Of a stretch of DNA of 64,000 bases, positions 49,417 to 63,300 are shown piece after piece. This DNA is from Nannochloropsis salina CCMP1776. Taxonomy: Eukaryota; Sar; Eustigmatophyceae; Eustigmatales; Monodopsidaceae. Made by a program: the position numbers and the translations under genes. How positions within the stretch are numbered: the stretch's first letter is position 1; each line of letters opens with the position of its first letter. The notes beneath the pieces are model-generated. The model was given only the letters and a program-made list of their open reading frames with translations, did no database searches and had not been told where the DNA came from. The stretch lies in contig SDOX01000021.1 in the NCBI GenBank assembly GCA_004565275.1, positions 118,015-182,014 of the forward strand, written 5' to 3'.

Positions 49417-52400
49417 ATGAGTGCTTCTTTTTTCCCTCCAGGGCACCAAATGCACATGGAGTCGCCTCCAGATTACGAGGATGACCAAGTATCGACCATA
49501 GAAGGCCATGGGACTTACATGGAAACACACAGAGTACCAAGTGATGGCTATCCTATCACTGCGCTGGCATTTGATCCCATAGAAGAGCTCCTTTGGGTGG
49601 GAACGGGCAACGGGCGCCTTTCTGCCCTGGCTCAGCCTGGCATGCAAAAGCACGTCTCTGTTCGAGCGCATCCACTTCTTTCACCGGTGCGACAGATTCG
49701 TTGCTTTGGGGAGGGCGTGATTTCCATATCGGGCAGACAGGTCCAGATGCACAACAAGAATTGTTTAGCGTTGTGCGCTGCCCCTGCCTCGGCCATGCTC
49801 GAAGTTGACGAAAGAGGACAAGAAGGGGACATCAAAAGCGTCAACTCAAGGCCCAAAGGAGGTGGCCACGGTCGGCCTGCATTGGGAAAGAAGGAGGAAG
49901 ACGAAAATGTGACCGGGACGATTCGCACGGGCCAAGAAGAGTTCACCTGCGGGGCCTTGAACGTCCCCCCAGGGCACCACCACCACCCCATGGCCGCGTA
50001 CGTTGGGGAGCACATGACGGTGGGCGGGAGCGGCACGCACGTGTGGGAGCTCGACCTTGCGACGGGTCTCCATGTCGTCCGGACGTTGGAGGTAGCCAGT
50101 CCCTCCACGTGTATGGAGAGCAACCGGGCCATGGTCATCGGGGGCGCGGACGGCCGCCTCCGCTTTTTGGACGGGTCCTTGCGCTCGGGGCAGGCGGTGG
50201 AGAGGGATTTGGAAGCCTTCACGGGCCCCGTGACCAGCCTGTGCACCTGGAACGACATGGTGGCGGCGACGGGAACGCAGGGGAGGTCGCTGAACCCCTA
50301 CGACAGGTCCGGGCGGGCGCCTACCCGCCTGCTCCCCGACCCGCTCATCAAGCTCTTTGACCTCCGCATGCTGCGACAGAGCCTGCCCCTCTCCTTCGCC
50401 CCCGCCTTGGTCGCGCCGTCCCTCCTGACTCTCCTCCCCCATACGCCCCAATCCCGACTCGTGGTGGGAGCCGCCACCACGGGTCAATTCCTTCTTTGCG
50501 ACCCCTTCAACGTCACGGCCGCCGACACCGCCTTCTTCCAAGTCCAAAACCACCACACGGGCGGGCCATCCCCCATAGCATGCGTGGCGGCCTCCCCCAG
50601 TGGGGAAATGCTCGCTTCAGGCACCCCCGATGGCCTCGTCATCTCTTACACGAATTCCGCCGAGGTGGTGGTGAACCGCCCCCCCGTTCCCTTGGAGATC
50701 CTCCCTTCCACCCCTCCCCCCCCCCCCGATCTCCATCGCCCCCAATGACCCAACTCCTGCCTCCCATTTCCTCTTCCGACCTACCCACCTCGCCTTCCCC
50801 CCCCACCCCCTCCTAACCCCGGTCTCATCCTTCGCCACCACCCCCGCCGTTCTCTCCTCCCTTCCCGTGCGCGTGCCCCCCGCCCGCGTCATCAATCCGG
50901 AGCTGTACACGAAAATGAGCGTCCAGGATTTTCTGGGCTATGTCCCGAACCGGTACTACCAGTACCCCGCACACTCGTTGTTGTACGGCTCTGCGGGGAA
51001 AGAAGCTTACCGAGTGGTAGACCCCCGGCGGAAAGAAGACGGCACCGAGTCCGGCAGGCGTGAGGACCTGGGCGAGGACGTGGGTAGGCAGGAGGGAGGG
51101 GCAGGGAGGGAGGACGCGGGGGAGGAGACCCGGCCCCCACGCTACCGGCGGGTGCAGATCGACTTCTCTGTTCGGGGGCTGGACGGCTTTGAATTTGGGC
51201 GGTACAACCGAACCCCTCTGGTCGGGCTGGAGAACGTCTTGCCCAACACGTACACCAACGCGATTTTGCAGATGATGTTTTTCGTGCCCGAGATGAAGGC
51301 GGCGGTCCGCCGGCACCAGTACCTCCGGGTATGTTGGGAAGACGAGAAGAGTATTGTCTGCGAGATGGCCTTCCTCTTCCACATGCTCGAAACCGCTTCG
51401 GCCCATGTTTCCTTCCACGCGGGCAAGTCGTCGGCCCCCTCCCGAACGTCGACGACGGAAGCCAAGAAGGCCCTCCCACCTGCCCTGGCCCCCGCCCTCC
51501 CTCCCGCCCTCCCTCCCTGCCAGAGCAGCAATTTCCTCCGGGTTTTCCGCCACGTCCCGGAGGTGGTGGCCTTGGACCTTCTAGAAGCGTCTACGGCCAC
51601 GCCGGTCCACCAGCGAGCAGAAGGCGCGCACCGGTTTTTTCTCTCCCAATTGCACGGAATGGAGGCGCAAGAACGGGAGAAGGGGGTGGCGAAGGAGGGA
51701 GGGGCAGGGGCTGAGGGCGGGAAGGAGGGGTCGGGGGAGGGAGGGCGCGAGGGAGGGCGGGAGGAGAGCGTGGTGGATGCCTTGTACGGCTACACCGTCC
51801 ACACCACCAACACTTTCCTCCACCCTCTCGGCCTTCCCCCTGTCACGCTCACCACTCGCTCTTTTATCTTGGAACTCGTCCATCCACGCAGCCTCGCCCG
51901 CGGAGCCGGTGGCTCCCCTTCCTCCTCCCCTTCCTCCCTCCCGCCCCCTGCCACGTCCTCGCCGCCCCCCCTCTCCCTGGGCACCGAAGCAGTCCCGAGC
52001 AAGCGAGAGCGATTGACTTCAGCCCTGACCTCCAGGAATGCAGCTGTCACGGCGACGACTGGGGGCCCTCCCCCCCTCCCTCCCCCCCTCCCTACCTTTT
52101 CCCAAGTCCTCCACGCTTCCCTTCGTCGCGAGAGCCGGTCGCGGGGCTGGTGCGACGCGAGCAAGAGCTACGAGCCCCTCAAACAGGAGCGAAAAATAGC
52201 TTCGTTGCCCACTCTGCTCGCATGCCACGCAGGGGTGACGGTCGGGACGGGCGCGGGCGTGGCCCGCCGGATATGGCACCAATTAAACCCTTTGGGGGGA
52301 CCTTGGTTGCCAGAACGGGTACGCATTCGGGTAGGAGGGAAGGGGGGGAGAAAGAAAGGAGAGGGGGGGGGGCAGGTGGTGGTGTGGGAGCAGGTGGTGG

Positions 52401-53773
52401 ACCCTGAGCGCGGGGGGGAGGGAGGGAAGGAGGGGGGAGAGGAGGGCGGGGGGGAGGAAGCGAAGGAGGAATTTTGGGTGGGTACGTCGGATGGAAAAAC
52501 GGTGAAATGGGCTGAAGAGTTCCAAGATGTGGGAACGGGGGAGAAAGAGGTGGTGGAGAAAGAGTACGAGTTGGTGTCGCTCGTCTCCTTTGTGCAAGGA
52601 AGGGGGGGGGAGGATGGGAAGGGGGGCGGGCGTGTCGGGGCGTCTACGGTGGGAAAATCCGATACGAATGTGACTGAGGGGCATTTACTGTTGCATGTGA
52701 AGGTGCCGATGGAGGGGGTGGAAGAGGGCGGAGGGGAGGACGGGAGGGGAACCGATCCTGAGTGGCAGTGGTACATTGTCAACGATTTCCTGGTCGAAGC
52801 CACAATTTTGGAGGACGCACTGGGTTTCCTACCCACCTGGAAGGAGCCTTGTATCCTCCTCTATCGGGACCGAACAAGCACGGCCGCCGCCCACGCGGCC
52901 TGGCTCGAGCAGCTCCGGGCCGTGGGCGCGAGGGTGGCTGGGGGTGGAAAGCGAGAAGTTGACGAGGAAAAAGCAGAGAACGATAGCTCTACGGATGCCT
53001 CTGGCGCCGGTGGGCTTGCCGTCGGCAGCCTTCCTCCCTCCATCCCTGTCTCCATCTTCGCCTCCCCGTCCCTCTCCACCGCCACCCCCTTACCCCCCAC
53101 GTTCACGCCCTTGACCCCGGAAGCATTGCCTGGACGGGGCGATTTGGTGGGCATCGACGCCGAATTCGTGCAATTGGAAATGGAGACCGCGTCCGTGTTG
53201 GAAACGGGGGCGAGGGTTGTGTTCAAAGAGGGTCGGCAGGCCTTGGCGCGCCTGTCCCTTCTGGACGTTCGCAGCGATCAGGTAATGGTGGACGACTATG
53301 TCCTTCCGTCAGAACCAGTCATGGATTATCTGACGCGGTTTTCGGGCATCGTGCCGGAGGATTTGGACCCTTCACTATCCCGTCACCACTTGGTGACCGC
53401 CCGCACGGCCTACTTGAAGCTTCGGTGCCTGATTGATCGGGGCGTGATATTGGTTGGTCATGGGCTCAAAAAAGATTTTCGGATCATCAATGTCTATGTG
53501 CCGCCGGCGCAAGTGATCGACACGGTGGATTTGTGGTGTTTGGAAGGGCAGCGGAAGATCTCTCTGCGCTTTCTTGCGGCCTATCTGTTGGGGGAGAGCA
53601 TCCAGGGGGAAACGCACGATTCGATCGAGGACGCACGGACAGCGGTGCGACTCTACCAGAAATGGGAAGAGGCAAAGAAAGAAGGGAAACTGGCGCAGGT
53701 CTTGAACGGGGTCTACGAATACGGACGAACGACGGGATGGAAACTTCAACAGCAAGGGTTGCCGAAAGAATAG
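49417..53773 (+). CDS. PAN2: PAN2 catalytic subunit of the PAN2-PAN3 deadenylase
   Basis: About 1,451 residues if the 12-C run at 50716..50727 is miscounted by one base; the frames on both sides are PAN2-like and no stop intervenes. The N-terminal 440 residues form the WD40 region (ITALAFDPIEELLWVGTGNG). A PAN3-binding linker follows (VINPELYTKMSVQDF). Next comes the inactive ubiquitin-protease-like domain (FGRYNRTPLVGLENVLPNTY), where the catalytic cysteine is absent, as in known PAN2 proteins, and which carries long Gly/Glu/Arg insertions. The C-terminal RNase-D-type exonuclease keeps the DEDD residues: GIDAEFVQL, GHGLKKDFRIINV, and HDSIEDARTAVRLY. The enzyme trims poly(A) tails in the cytoplasm as the first step of mRNA decay. 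Confidence 0.95.
50716..50727. repeat. 12-C homopolymer at the PAN2 frame break
   Basis: The PAN2 reading frame shifts by one base across this run; 11 Cs would keep one continuous frame. Confidence 0.85.
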
Positions 53774-54396
53774 CGCCCTTTCACTTGTCCTCCTGGTGGC
53801 TGCCTGGAAAATGAACTATGGCAACGCTTGCTCTATAAGAAGAAATGCGAGAGCAAAATAGCCAGCCTTTGTGTTGTACACACTCCAATGCAAGTAGAGA
53901 AACGTGCACATTCAGAGTATGAAAGGAAGGATGTAAATATGGGTAGGGTTTTGATGAATGCAGTGATCCGATATGTCGTAAATAAAGCACACAGGGGTGT
54001 GCAACGATGAGGAGAGTCATGTCCCTGAATTAAGTGACTGCCAAGTTAACTGATTCTATTTCGTGTCGGCATTGGCCTTTTATGGATTGACACGCAGCAT
54101 GGTAAAGACCCGTCGCATGCAAATCTCCCCAAGACATTGTACAGTGTTCTTCCATTAAATTATTCGCACCCGACTTTGTGCCGAGGCGTCGGCCTTCAGG
54201 CGTTGTGGGGAAAATAATTTTGATTCAACATCCAGTCGTCAGTGTGAATTGCGGCGCTTCCTATTCCTCAATTTTCGACCACTCCGTAACCGCCCACCCG
54301 TCCGTATTTTGCTGCCAGAGATGCGCAGTCCTTCGGATAGCCATCGTCCCGCGATGATCTCCGGTGCGAAGGTTTGCTGAGGGGTGACACGCTGGC
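53774..54396. other. Convergent intergenic region, PAN2 / USP34-like
   Basis: 3' flanks of both genes, AT-richer than the genes; nothing recognised. Confidence 0.5.
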
Positions 54397-57300
54397 TTAC
54401 CGCCATTTGGTCGCCCTTGGCGTCATCCCTTTGATGGTCTTCCTCCATTCCGTCATCGTTGCGCCCACTTTAGCGGCCATGAAGGCAGTGGCCACGGGGG
54501 AGCGTGCCGCCAGTGCAAAGTAGAGCCGAGTGACTTGCCATATCAAGTCCATTTCTCCCTCTGACAATTCATGGGAGGCCCCTCCCCCTCCTCCCCTCCC
54601 TATCCCTCGGCCTCCCCCCCGCCTTCCTTCGGCAACTCGCCTCAACACCGCGGTGCACTGATGGATCAAAGGCATGGAGAGCTCTAGCCGCCATTGCTCC
54701 ACCTCTGCGTTTTCCTTCCCTCCCTCCCTTCCCAGCCCCTGCCCCGGGCCCAGCACTGCCTCCAAAACACGCAAAAGAGGTCGGGCACCGTGGACAACGA
54801 GGCTCTGTGGGTAGCTGAGGAGGGAAACGGAACTACGGGATGGGGGAGGGAGGGAAGGTGCCTGGGGCTGAAGCGCCGCGGCTTCCATGGTCCTGTCCAC
54901 GAGCACGCCAACGACGTCGGCGATGGCGACACGGACCCTCTGGCGGTCCGAGGTGGGGCGGGGGGATAGGGAGGAAGGGAAGGAGGAGGGGAGGGAGGGC
55001 ACGGTGGTCAGTTTGGCGAGGATCAGGGAGGTGAGGTCAGGGTGGAGGGTGGCTGCCAACTCCACAAAACGTCGGGAGGAGAGTACCCGGAGGTGGGAGG
55101 GTCTCTGCAAATCCTCTGGCAAGGCCTCAGCGACCAGCATTCCCAGCAACCGCAGCGAGAGCGAAAGGATGCCTTGGCCCCGGGCCAAGAGGTTGGGACG
55201 AGCGAACAAATGAGCATTGTCCCCGCCGTTCAAGGATACAACCAGGGCGGCCACACGGGCGATGCCACCCAGAGTGCGGAGCAATGCGCGCAAGTCTGGT
55301 CCCTGCCCTGCTGCTTCCACCAGGAGCAAGAGGACTTCGGGCGTGATCGAGGTCGTGGTCTCCATTTCCATCCCTCCTTCCCTCCCTCCTTCCCCCTGCG
55401 CCCCGGCAACGCCCGTGAGCCAGGAGCTGGGCCCAACCGGCGCCCCTCCGGGTATGCTTTTTCCCTCCCACCTAGACGCGAACAAGTCACGACCGTCCAC
55501 CCCAGCCGCCTCGGTCACCACCACCAAGTACAAGCCCAGGAGTCGTGCCAGAGGATGCGCGAGCCCGTCCTCGCTCCCGCCCTCCCCTGAGCCCTCCCTC
55601 ACCGCCAACAGACCGGTCTTGTCCACGTGGGGAATCGCCTCGATAATCAGACTCACAAGGGCGAGGCGCGTGGAGGGATAGGGGCATAGCAAGAGGCAGT
55701 CTAAGCCGGCGGTGCGTCCGTCGGGGTCGTCCGCGAAATACAAAAGTGTCCAGAGTCCGCATTGTCCCGACAAAGCCTCCCTCCCGCCCTCCCTCCCGCC
55801 CTCCCTCCCGCCGTTGCACTCGCCGTGGAGGAGGGAACGGAGGGTGGCGAACCAGGAAGGGAGGGAGGACAGGGCTCGGGCATGGACTAAGACATTCCAA
55901 ACGTACCGAAGGCCTGCCGCGTAGGCGCGAAGGCCCGCGGAGGGCGAGAGGGCGGGGGGGAGGGAGGACGGGAGGGAGGACGAGCCAGGCTGGGCCACTT
56001 GCAGGAGTTCCCACAGGAAACGGGCGTAATGAGGGTCGAACATGTGCTTGTCGCGGCAAAAGCTCGTGCTCTCGGTCCACATGACCCGGCGCACGGACAG
56101 CGGTAGGTCCGCCGCGGGCAAGACAGACATGGGATCCCGTCGCCCTCCCCCACGCCTTGCCCCGTGCCCGCCCTCCCCCGGACCTTGGAGACCGTGCCGA
56201 TCCTCCCACTTTTTGCGATGACGACCGTCCAGGTAGGCCGTGAAGCTGTTCGCCCGTTGCCGCGCCCATCTCCGTCGATCGCACCCACCGCGGCGCCCCC
56301 TTTCTCCCCTACCAGGGCTGCCTTTCCCCGGCCGCCGCCCCTTGCCACCGGCTGCCCCGCTGTAGCATTTCCCCCCCCGCGACAAAGGCAGTGAGGAACC
56401 CTCTCCTTCGCTCCCTCCCTCCTCCTCGATCCCTCCCTCCTCTTCGCTTTCCACCTGCTCCTCGACGAGTCCTTCCCTTGCATCCCCCCTTTCCTCCTTC
56501 TTCTCCCCCTCCTGCCTGACCTCCCCCCCCTCCCTCGGCCCCACCATCCCTCCCTCCCCCGACACCTCATCCGGGACCGGCACGACAGGTGAGAGACGCC
56601 GATAAAAGAGGAGGTAGGCGTTGTGTTTCTTTCCCCCCCTTTCCACCCCTACCCCCCCCTTCCCCCCCCTCCTCCCCCTCCACCGCCTCGGTCCCCCCAA
56701 AGCATTCGGCGGGGATCAAGGCAGGGTCAAAGGGGGCGACAACGTGGTCATTGAACACCCACCACCGGCCCCCCTCCCCCTCGCCTTCCCCTCCCTCTTT
56801 CTTGACGAAGGAATAATAGTGCCCGCTTTCGCTGGTGCCCGTGTGGACGACCACCCCTGTCAGTTCGTAGTCGTGCCGCCCTTCACCCGATGCCGTCCAG
56901 GGACTGGCCCCTCCCCCTTCCCCCCTCCCTCCGTCCAGGCACCTCCCGCTTGGGGGCACGCTGGAGGAGGAGGTGAAGGACGGGGCGGTAAGGAGACCGT
57001 GGGAGGCGGAGAAGGAGGAGGTGAGGTGGGAGGCCAGCGCCCCCAGCATGGGCGCCTGCCCGCCCTCTTCCCCGCCATCCCCCCCGCCCTCCCCCCCGCC
57101 CTCCCCTCCCTGTTTCTCCCCTCTTCGATGCGTTCCAGGCTCCCGGGCCTGGCCTTTCACAGCAGCCGCCTCCCCTGAGAGGGAAGAAGGCGGGACGGAG
57201 GAGGCGAGACGCGCTTCCTCTTCCCCCGGGGGCCGCATGGCACCCTCGATGAGGAGGTGGTCGGCCATGTAGGGATCCATCGTGAGGTGGAGGGGGAAGG

Positions 57301-60300
57301 AGCAGCGGTCGTTCACCTGAGGAGGAGGGGAGGGAGGGAGCGAGGGGGGGAGGGAGGGAGGGAGGGGAAGGGGAAGATGGGGAGGGTAGCACGGATGGAC
57401 AAGAGCGGAGGCGGCCAAGGTATATATACATATATACATGTGTATATGTATAGCATTTTCTCCCTCCCTCCTTCCCTCCTTCCCTCCTTCCCCCCGTCGC
57501 ACCTTGAACTTTATCATGTGCTCCAAATCAAACTCAAAGCGCTTCAGATGTATGATGAGTATGGGGGGAATGTGCTGCCCAAGGAGATTAAGAGGGAAGC
57601 CGCCGAGGGAGGGGAGGAAAATGGAGGGGGAGGACATTGGGGTGAGACCAGGTTGAGGAAGCAGGGGGAGGAGGGAGGGAATGAGGGAGGAAAGGAGGGA
57701 GAAAAGGAGGAAAAGGAGGAAGGAGGGAAGGAAAACGGTATTCCTGACTCAACCACACGAAATACAACGAGTTTCCTCCTCCGTTTCCCCACTGGTTGCC
57801 ATATAATCCATGCTCCTCCCTCCCTCCCTCCCTCCCTCCCTCCCTCCCTACCTGAAGCGCGGTCCGTCGCACCGCTTCCACCTTCCGGCCGCACTCGGCA
57901 CAGTAGTACTTGTTGTCGCCTGCCAGGAGCTCCCCGCTGACGTAGAGGGCGAGGGAGTCCTCCAGGCTCTCCTTGTTCTTGATGTCCACCTGGGAGGGAG
58001 GGAGGGAGGGAAAGAGGGAGGGAGGTCTAGTTTTGGGGGGTCTGTCTCTCCGCTTTAAGGAACCCGGAGGTGCGAGAACAAGAGCGTTCAGGAGAAGAAG
58101 GGCCAAGGTCACACAGGGCTAAAAGGGCCTTGGACGGCTTCTCTATCCTTCTTTCAAGGAAGAGAGGGAGGGAGGGAGGGAGGGAGGGAGGGAGCCATGA
58201 AGGGAGGGAGGGGAAGGGGAGTAGGGCTTACCTTGAGCATGGGGAAAGGCTCCGTCGTCTCACTCCGGTGTGGGCACTCCCGCGAGATGATCTGATTGAC
58301 CTGTAATGTATGCGCATGAATCAAAAGAAATGCAGGTATGAGTATATATGAAAGCTGCCCCCCCTGCACCGAAGCAAATGCCTCCCCGCCTGCACGGGAC
58401 ACTTAGGTAAAGGTTAAAGACAGACATCTCAGACCGCATTCGGGCAAAAAAACGAATGAATACCGGAACGTGTATACATCGACGTACGCGCCACAATCCT
58501 TCCTACTAAAGTCTCTCCCCTTCCATCTATCATATGCTACTGATGTTCCACCCTCCCTCCCTCCCTTCCCTCCCTCGTCCAATGCCAGCCAAGCCTGCAT
58601 GCGTTCCAGCACCCGTACATACACCCCTTCCTCCCTCCCTTCCTCGGTCCCGCCCTCGGTCCCGCCCTCTCCCTCAACTTCCGTCGGGGGGCAGGGATTA
58701 GGGAGTGCGGATTGGTTTCGAGGGAAGGAAGGAGGGAGGTAGGGAAGGGAGGAGGAGAACCGAGGAGGAGCGGAGGAGGAAGAGGTAGTTCTCCGAATGC
58801 CCCCGGCAAAGTTCCTGTGCAGGAGGGAGGAGGAGGAGGTAGGGAGGAGGAAAAAGAGAGGGCGGGTGGATACATAGGTAGCGCAATACCCTTTTAACGT
58901 GGGTTCAGTCTTTCTCTTGCAACCCCTGGCCCTCCCTCCCTCCCTCCCTCCCTCCCTCCCCCTCCTCCCCTCCCCCCCTGTCCCCTGCCTCCTCCCCATC
59001 CTCCCTTCCCACCAGCACGAGCGCATACAATCTCGACCGCGTGCTCGAGGAAACAAAGAGAGCGCCCAAGGTGCGAGCCTCCCCTCCCTCTTCCCCTTCC
59101 TCCCCCTCCATCCCCCCCTCCCCTTTCCTCTCTGGGAAGAGGAGGGAGGTATAGATCCGGGCCGCTCCCGCCCCCCCGGGGCCCGTCAACTTCCCTTGCC
59201 GCGTCGGCGAAGCCTGTGAAGTAGGTATACAGTGCACATGTATTAAATTACAGAGGCATCCATCAGGACATCGGCATACACATAAAAAGATCCCCGCCTG
59301 GCCGCCAAGTCTCTATCATTGTGGAATCGTCCCTCCCCCCTTCCTCCCCCCTCCCTCCCTCCCTCCCTCCCTCCCTCCCTCCCTCCCTACCTACCTGAGC
59401 TAGGACCCACGCTAGGAGGACGACGCCCGCCAAGGCCGCATCCGCCTCTTCTCTCTTCTCCGACGCCACCCACAGGGAGGGATCGACGGCATCAAGCATT
59501 GCGCCCACCTGGATGATGAGGTGGGAAGGGCGAGAGGTTAGGGGGGGATGGAGGAGATGTATGTATGTTTGTGTATCGATGTATGTGGAGATAGGCCTCT
59601 TTCTATAGATACATGCTCGCCTCCTCACCTCGCCGGACACTCTCGCCCTCCCTCCCTCCCTCCCTCCCTCCCTCCCTCCCCTGCCCCCCCTCTCTCCCTC
59701 CCTACCTCCGCGCACAGCAAAGACACGTCCACGCCCCAGGCTGCCAGCCGCCGGGAACCTTCCCTCTCCTCTTCCAATGACATCAACCCGCCCCCCCCAC
59801 GAGGGAGGACGAGGAGGACGAGCGTTCGAGGGAGGAGAAGGAGGAGGAGGAGGAGAGGCGGGGAAGGAGGGAGGGAGGTGCAGGGCCTCGGTGGCCCTTG
59901 GCGCGATGTTGAAGGAGGGCGAGGCTGGCGAGGGTGCTGGAAAACACCGAGAGGGAAGGAGTAAGAGCTCCGAGAGGGAAGAGAATGCTTCGACCAGTCC
60001 TTCGCCTTTATACCTACCCTCCCTCCCTCCCTCCCTCCCTCCCTCCGACGGTACCGTGACGGATGTAAAGCCAACTGGAGCATCGCCGCGAAGAAAACCA
60101 GATATTCCCTCGACGAGGAGATGGTAGGAGTGGCCCATGTATTGACCTCCCGCCCCCTCCCCTTCTCATTCAAGGAGGAGGAGGAGGAGGAGGAGGAAGG
60201 GAGGGAGGCAGTGGAGGTGAAGGAGGAGGAGGAGGTGGGACGGGAGGGAGGGGCCGAAGGGGGGAGGGCGAGGGGAGGGGAGGGGGCCCCCGTCTGCTTT

Positions 60301-63300
60301 TTCTTTCCCCTGCCAACCAGCCGTTCCTTCCCCTTCCCCCCCCACTGCGAACCTCCCAACTCCCCCTTCGCTCCTCCTCCTCCCTCCTCCCTCCACCTCC
60401 TCCTCCCTCGCTTCCATCCGCCGTCGTCGGGAGGATTGGGGAGGAGGGAGAAAAGGCCGATGCCCCGGACGCCCCCCTCTCTTCCCTGTCCCCATGTGGG
60501 ACAAAGATCTCCCCTGCCTAGGGGCGAGATGCATCAGATCATCAGATCATAGAGCGTCACTGCCAGCTACGATCGCAAAGCAAACAATACGCCACGTCCG
60601 AGAAAAGCAATCCTTCGCCTTCCACATGCCGTAGCCCTTCATTGGATCCATCCTCCCTCCCTCCCTCCCTCCCTCCCTTCCTCCCTCCCTACCTGCTGCA
60701 AGCGTGGGACCATCACCTGAAGAAGCAAGGGTAACAACTCGGGGGCTTTGCGCGCGCTGGTGAGGGACCTGGAAGACCGCACTTCCTCCACGCAAATCTG
60801 ATAAAAACCCCGCGCGACAGCGCGTCGTATGGCTAGGGAGGGAACTTTTAAGGTAAATGCAGCCAGCCAAAGCTCCAGGGAAGGGTAGTCAGCAAGCAGG
60901 GAGAAGGAAGGGGGAAGGGTTGAGGAGGAGGAGGAGAGGGAGGGGGGAAGGAAGGAGGCGAAGCAGAGGGAGAGGAGGTGCATGCTGTGACGGACGGCGG
61001 TGAGGAGGAGGGAGGACCGAGGCTTCCGGGTAGCTTTGGCGAGCGCCCACAGGATGTCGAGGCTCGTGTGGAGGGTGCTGGGGACGGCGAGGGAGACCGC
61101 GGACCGGTGCATCACCTCCGAGGCCAGGAGGAAGGTGCGGTGCCCGGATTGGATCCGTGTGATGGATGTGGAAGGGGAGGAGGTGGAGAAGGAGGAGGTA
61201 GGGCGGAGGAAGGCGTGGAAGATCCGTCCCAACAAGGTCAGGCCCAGGGCGACCGCATCCGCCGAGAGCAAGGCAGCTCCATCCTCCTCCGCCTCCCTCC
61301 CTCCCCGCTCTTCCTCTTCCCCCTCCCTCCCTCCCCGCCCCTCGCCTGTACCCGCCCTGGTCCCCCTGTCCCCTTCGTCTTCCACCCTCCCGCCCTCCCG
61401 CCCTCCCGCCCTCTCGCCCTCTTTTGCCACGGCTGGAGAAGCATTCAATGGAGGGAAGGGCGAGAGAGGCACTGTCGTGGTTGGCTTGCTCTCTTCTGCT
61501 TTACCTCCTCCTCGCCTTCCTCCTCCCTCCCCATCTTCTCCTCTTCCTTCCTCCTCCCCCAATTCCCTTCCTGCCAAGGCTCGAGAGAGGGATTCAAAAT
61601 GCTTCAGTGCCGCCAACAAGTCTTTCAGGTGCCCCGCTTTTACGAAACGCACTTGCCAGTCCAGAATCTGCTCCTCCTCTGCGGAGGGTGAGGAGGAGGG
61701 AAGGGACGAGGGCAGGGCGAGGAGAGAGTCGAGGAGGTGGAGGACGTACAGGAGGCGGTAGACGGCGTGCCGGCGAAGGAGGCGGGTCCAGTGATGAGAT
61801 TGGAAGATGCGGAGGGACCAGAGGTCAGCGAGGGAGGTGGGATGGGCGGGAAGGTCCTGACGAGGAGGGAGGGAGGGGGGGAGGGAGGGAGGAAGGGAGG
61901 GAGGGACTGCGGTGTGAGGAACTGGGCTGCTTGTGACGTGGAGGACAGGGCGAAACCGAGCATCACAGGAAAAGGAGGGTAAGAAGGGAAGGCGGGAGGA
62001 AAAGAGGGAAAGGGGGAAGGAAAGGTATGAGGGAGGACAGGCCGTACCAGCAATATTTCCCACACGGTCGCCTGCATCTCCGCCCCCAGTACCGGTCCCA
62101 GCCGTTTCAACGGTGGACCGTTTAATTCCAAGAGCCGCATGAGGAGGTCGAAGGACTCGGGGAGGTGTTCCAGAAAGGGCCCCCCTCCCTCCTATTCCTC
62201 CTTCGCCTTCTCCTTCGCCTCCTCGTCCTCCTCCTCCTCCTCCTCCTCCTCCTCCTCCTCCTCCTCCTCGTCCTCCTCCTCGTCCTGACGACGAAGGCGT
62301 CACCTGAGTTTCGCCACGGGCCGAAAAAGATGAGAGAAAGCCAGTAAAAACGCCGGACTTGGGTGGAAGAGGGGAGACAGGCAGCCCTCCCTCCCTCCCG
62401 CTCTCCCGCCCGCCCTCCCTCCCTTCCTGCCATATCCACGTTTCCTGAACAAGCATCAGGTTAGGACTGCTGCCGTGAGAAGAAGGAAGGAGCTGCGGGG
62501 GGGCCAAAAGATCGAAAGCATAGCGACGGAAAGGAGGGAGGGAGGGCGAGGGGGAGGAAGGGCATTCGTCGCAGATCGCGAGGAGGAGGATGGGGCGGTG
62601 GGAGGGAGGAAGGAGGTGCAAACCCTCATCCTCAAGCGTCGCTCCGTCGCATTCGAGAAGGTCGAATTCCGTCAAACCAAGGGGAGCAGGGCACCTCCCT
62701 CCTTCCCTCCCCATCACCGATGTTTCCACCTCCTCCCTCGGCCCCAGCCCTTCTTTTCCTTCCCTACTCATCACATACAGTTGTATCCCCTCCACGGGGA
62801 TTTCTATTTCCGACGCCACGTGTTCTCGAACGTTGCCCACTCGTGTCTCCACCTTAAGTCCGCTCATCTCCACGTGTTTCCCGCCCTTTTCCCCTACTTG
62901 CACCACCAGGTCAATTCTTTCCTCCTCCTCCTCCCCTCCCTCCCCCTCCCCTCCCTCCTCCTTCCCCTCCCCTGTCCTGCGTGCTGAGTCGGAGGAAGGA
63001 GGTAAGGAGGTGAAGGGAAGTACGGCGTCTCTCTCTGCGCACCGACGCACCAGCCCCTTAAAGATCTGCACTATTCTCATAACGCGAGAGGCCTCCCTTC
63101 TGCGGCCTTCCTCCCCCCCTTCCTCCCCCCCATCCTCCCTCCTGCCTTCCCCCGCTTCCTGCAAAATCCAGGAATCGGCCAGGGCATCCAGACATCGTTG
63201 TGCGAGAGCCCCGCGACAAACCCCGTCCGTCACCGAGGGAGGTAGGAGGGAGGTTGAGGAGGACGCGGGTGTGATGGGGGTGGAAGGGGCGATGCCGGCA

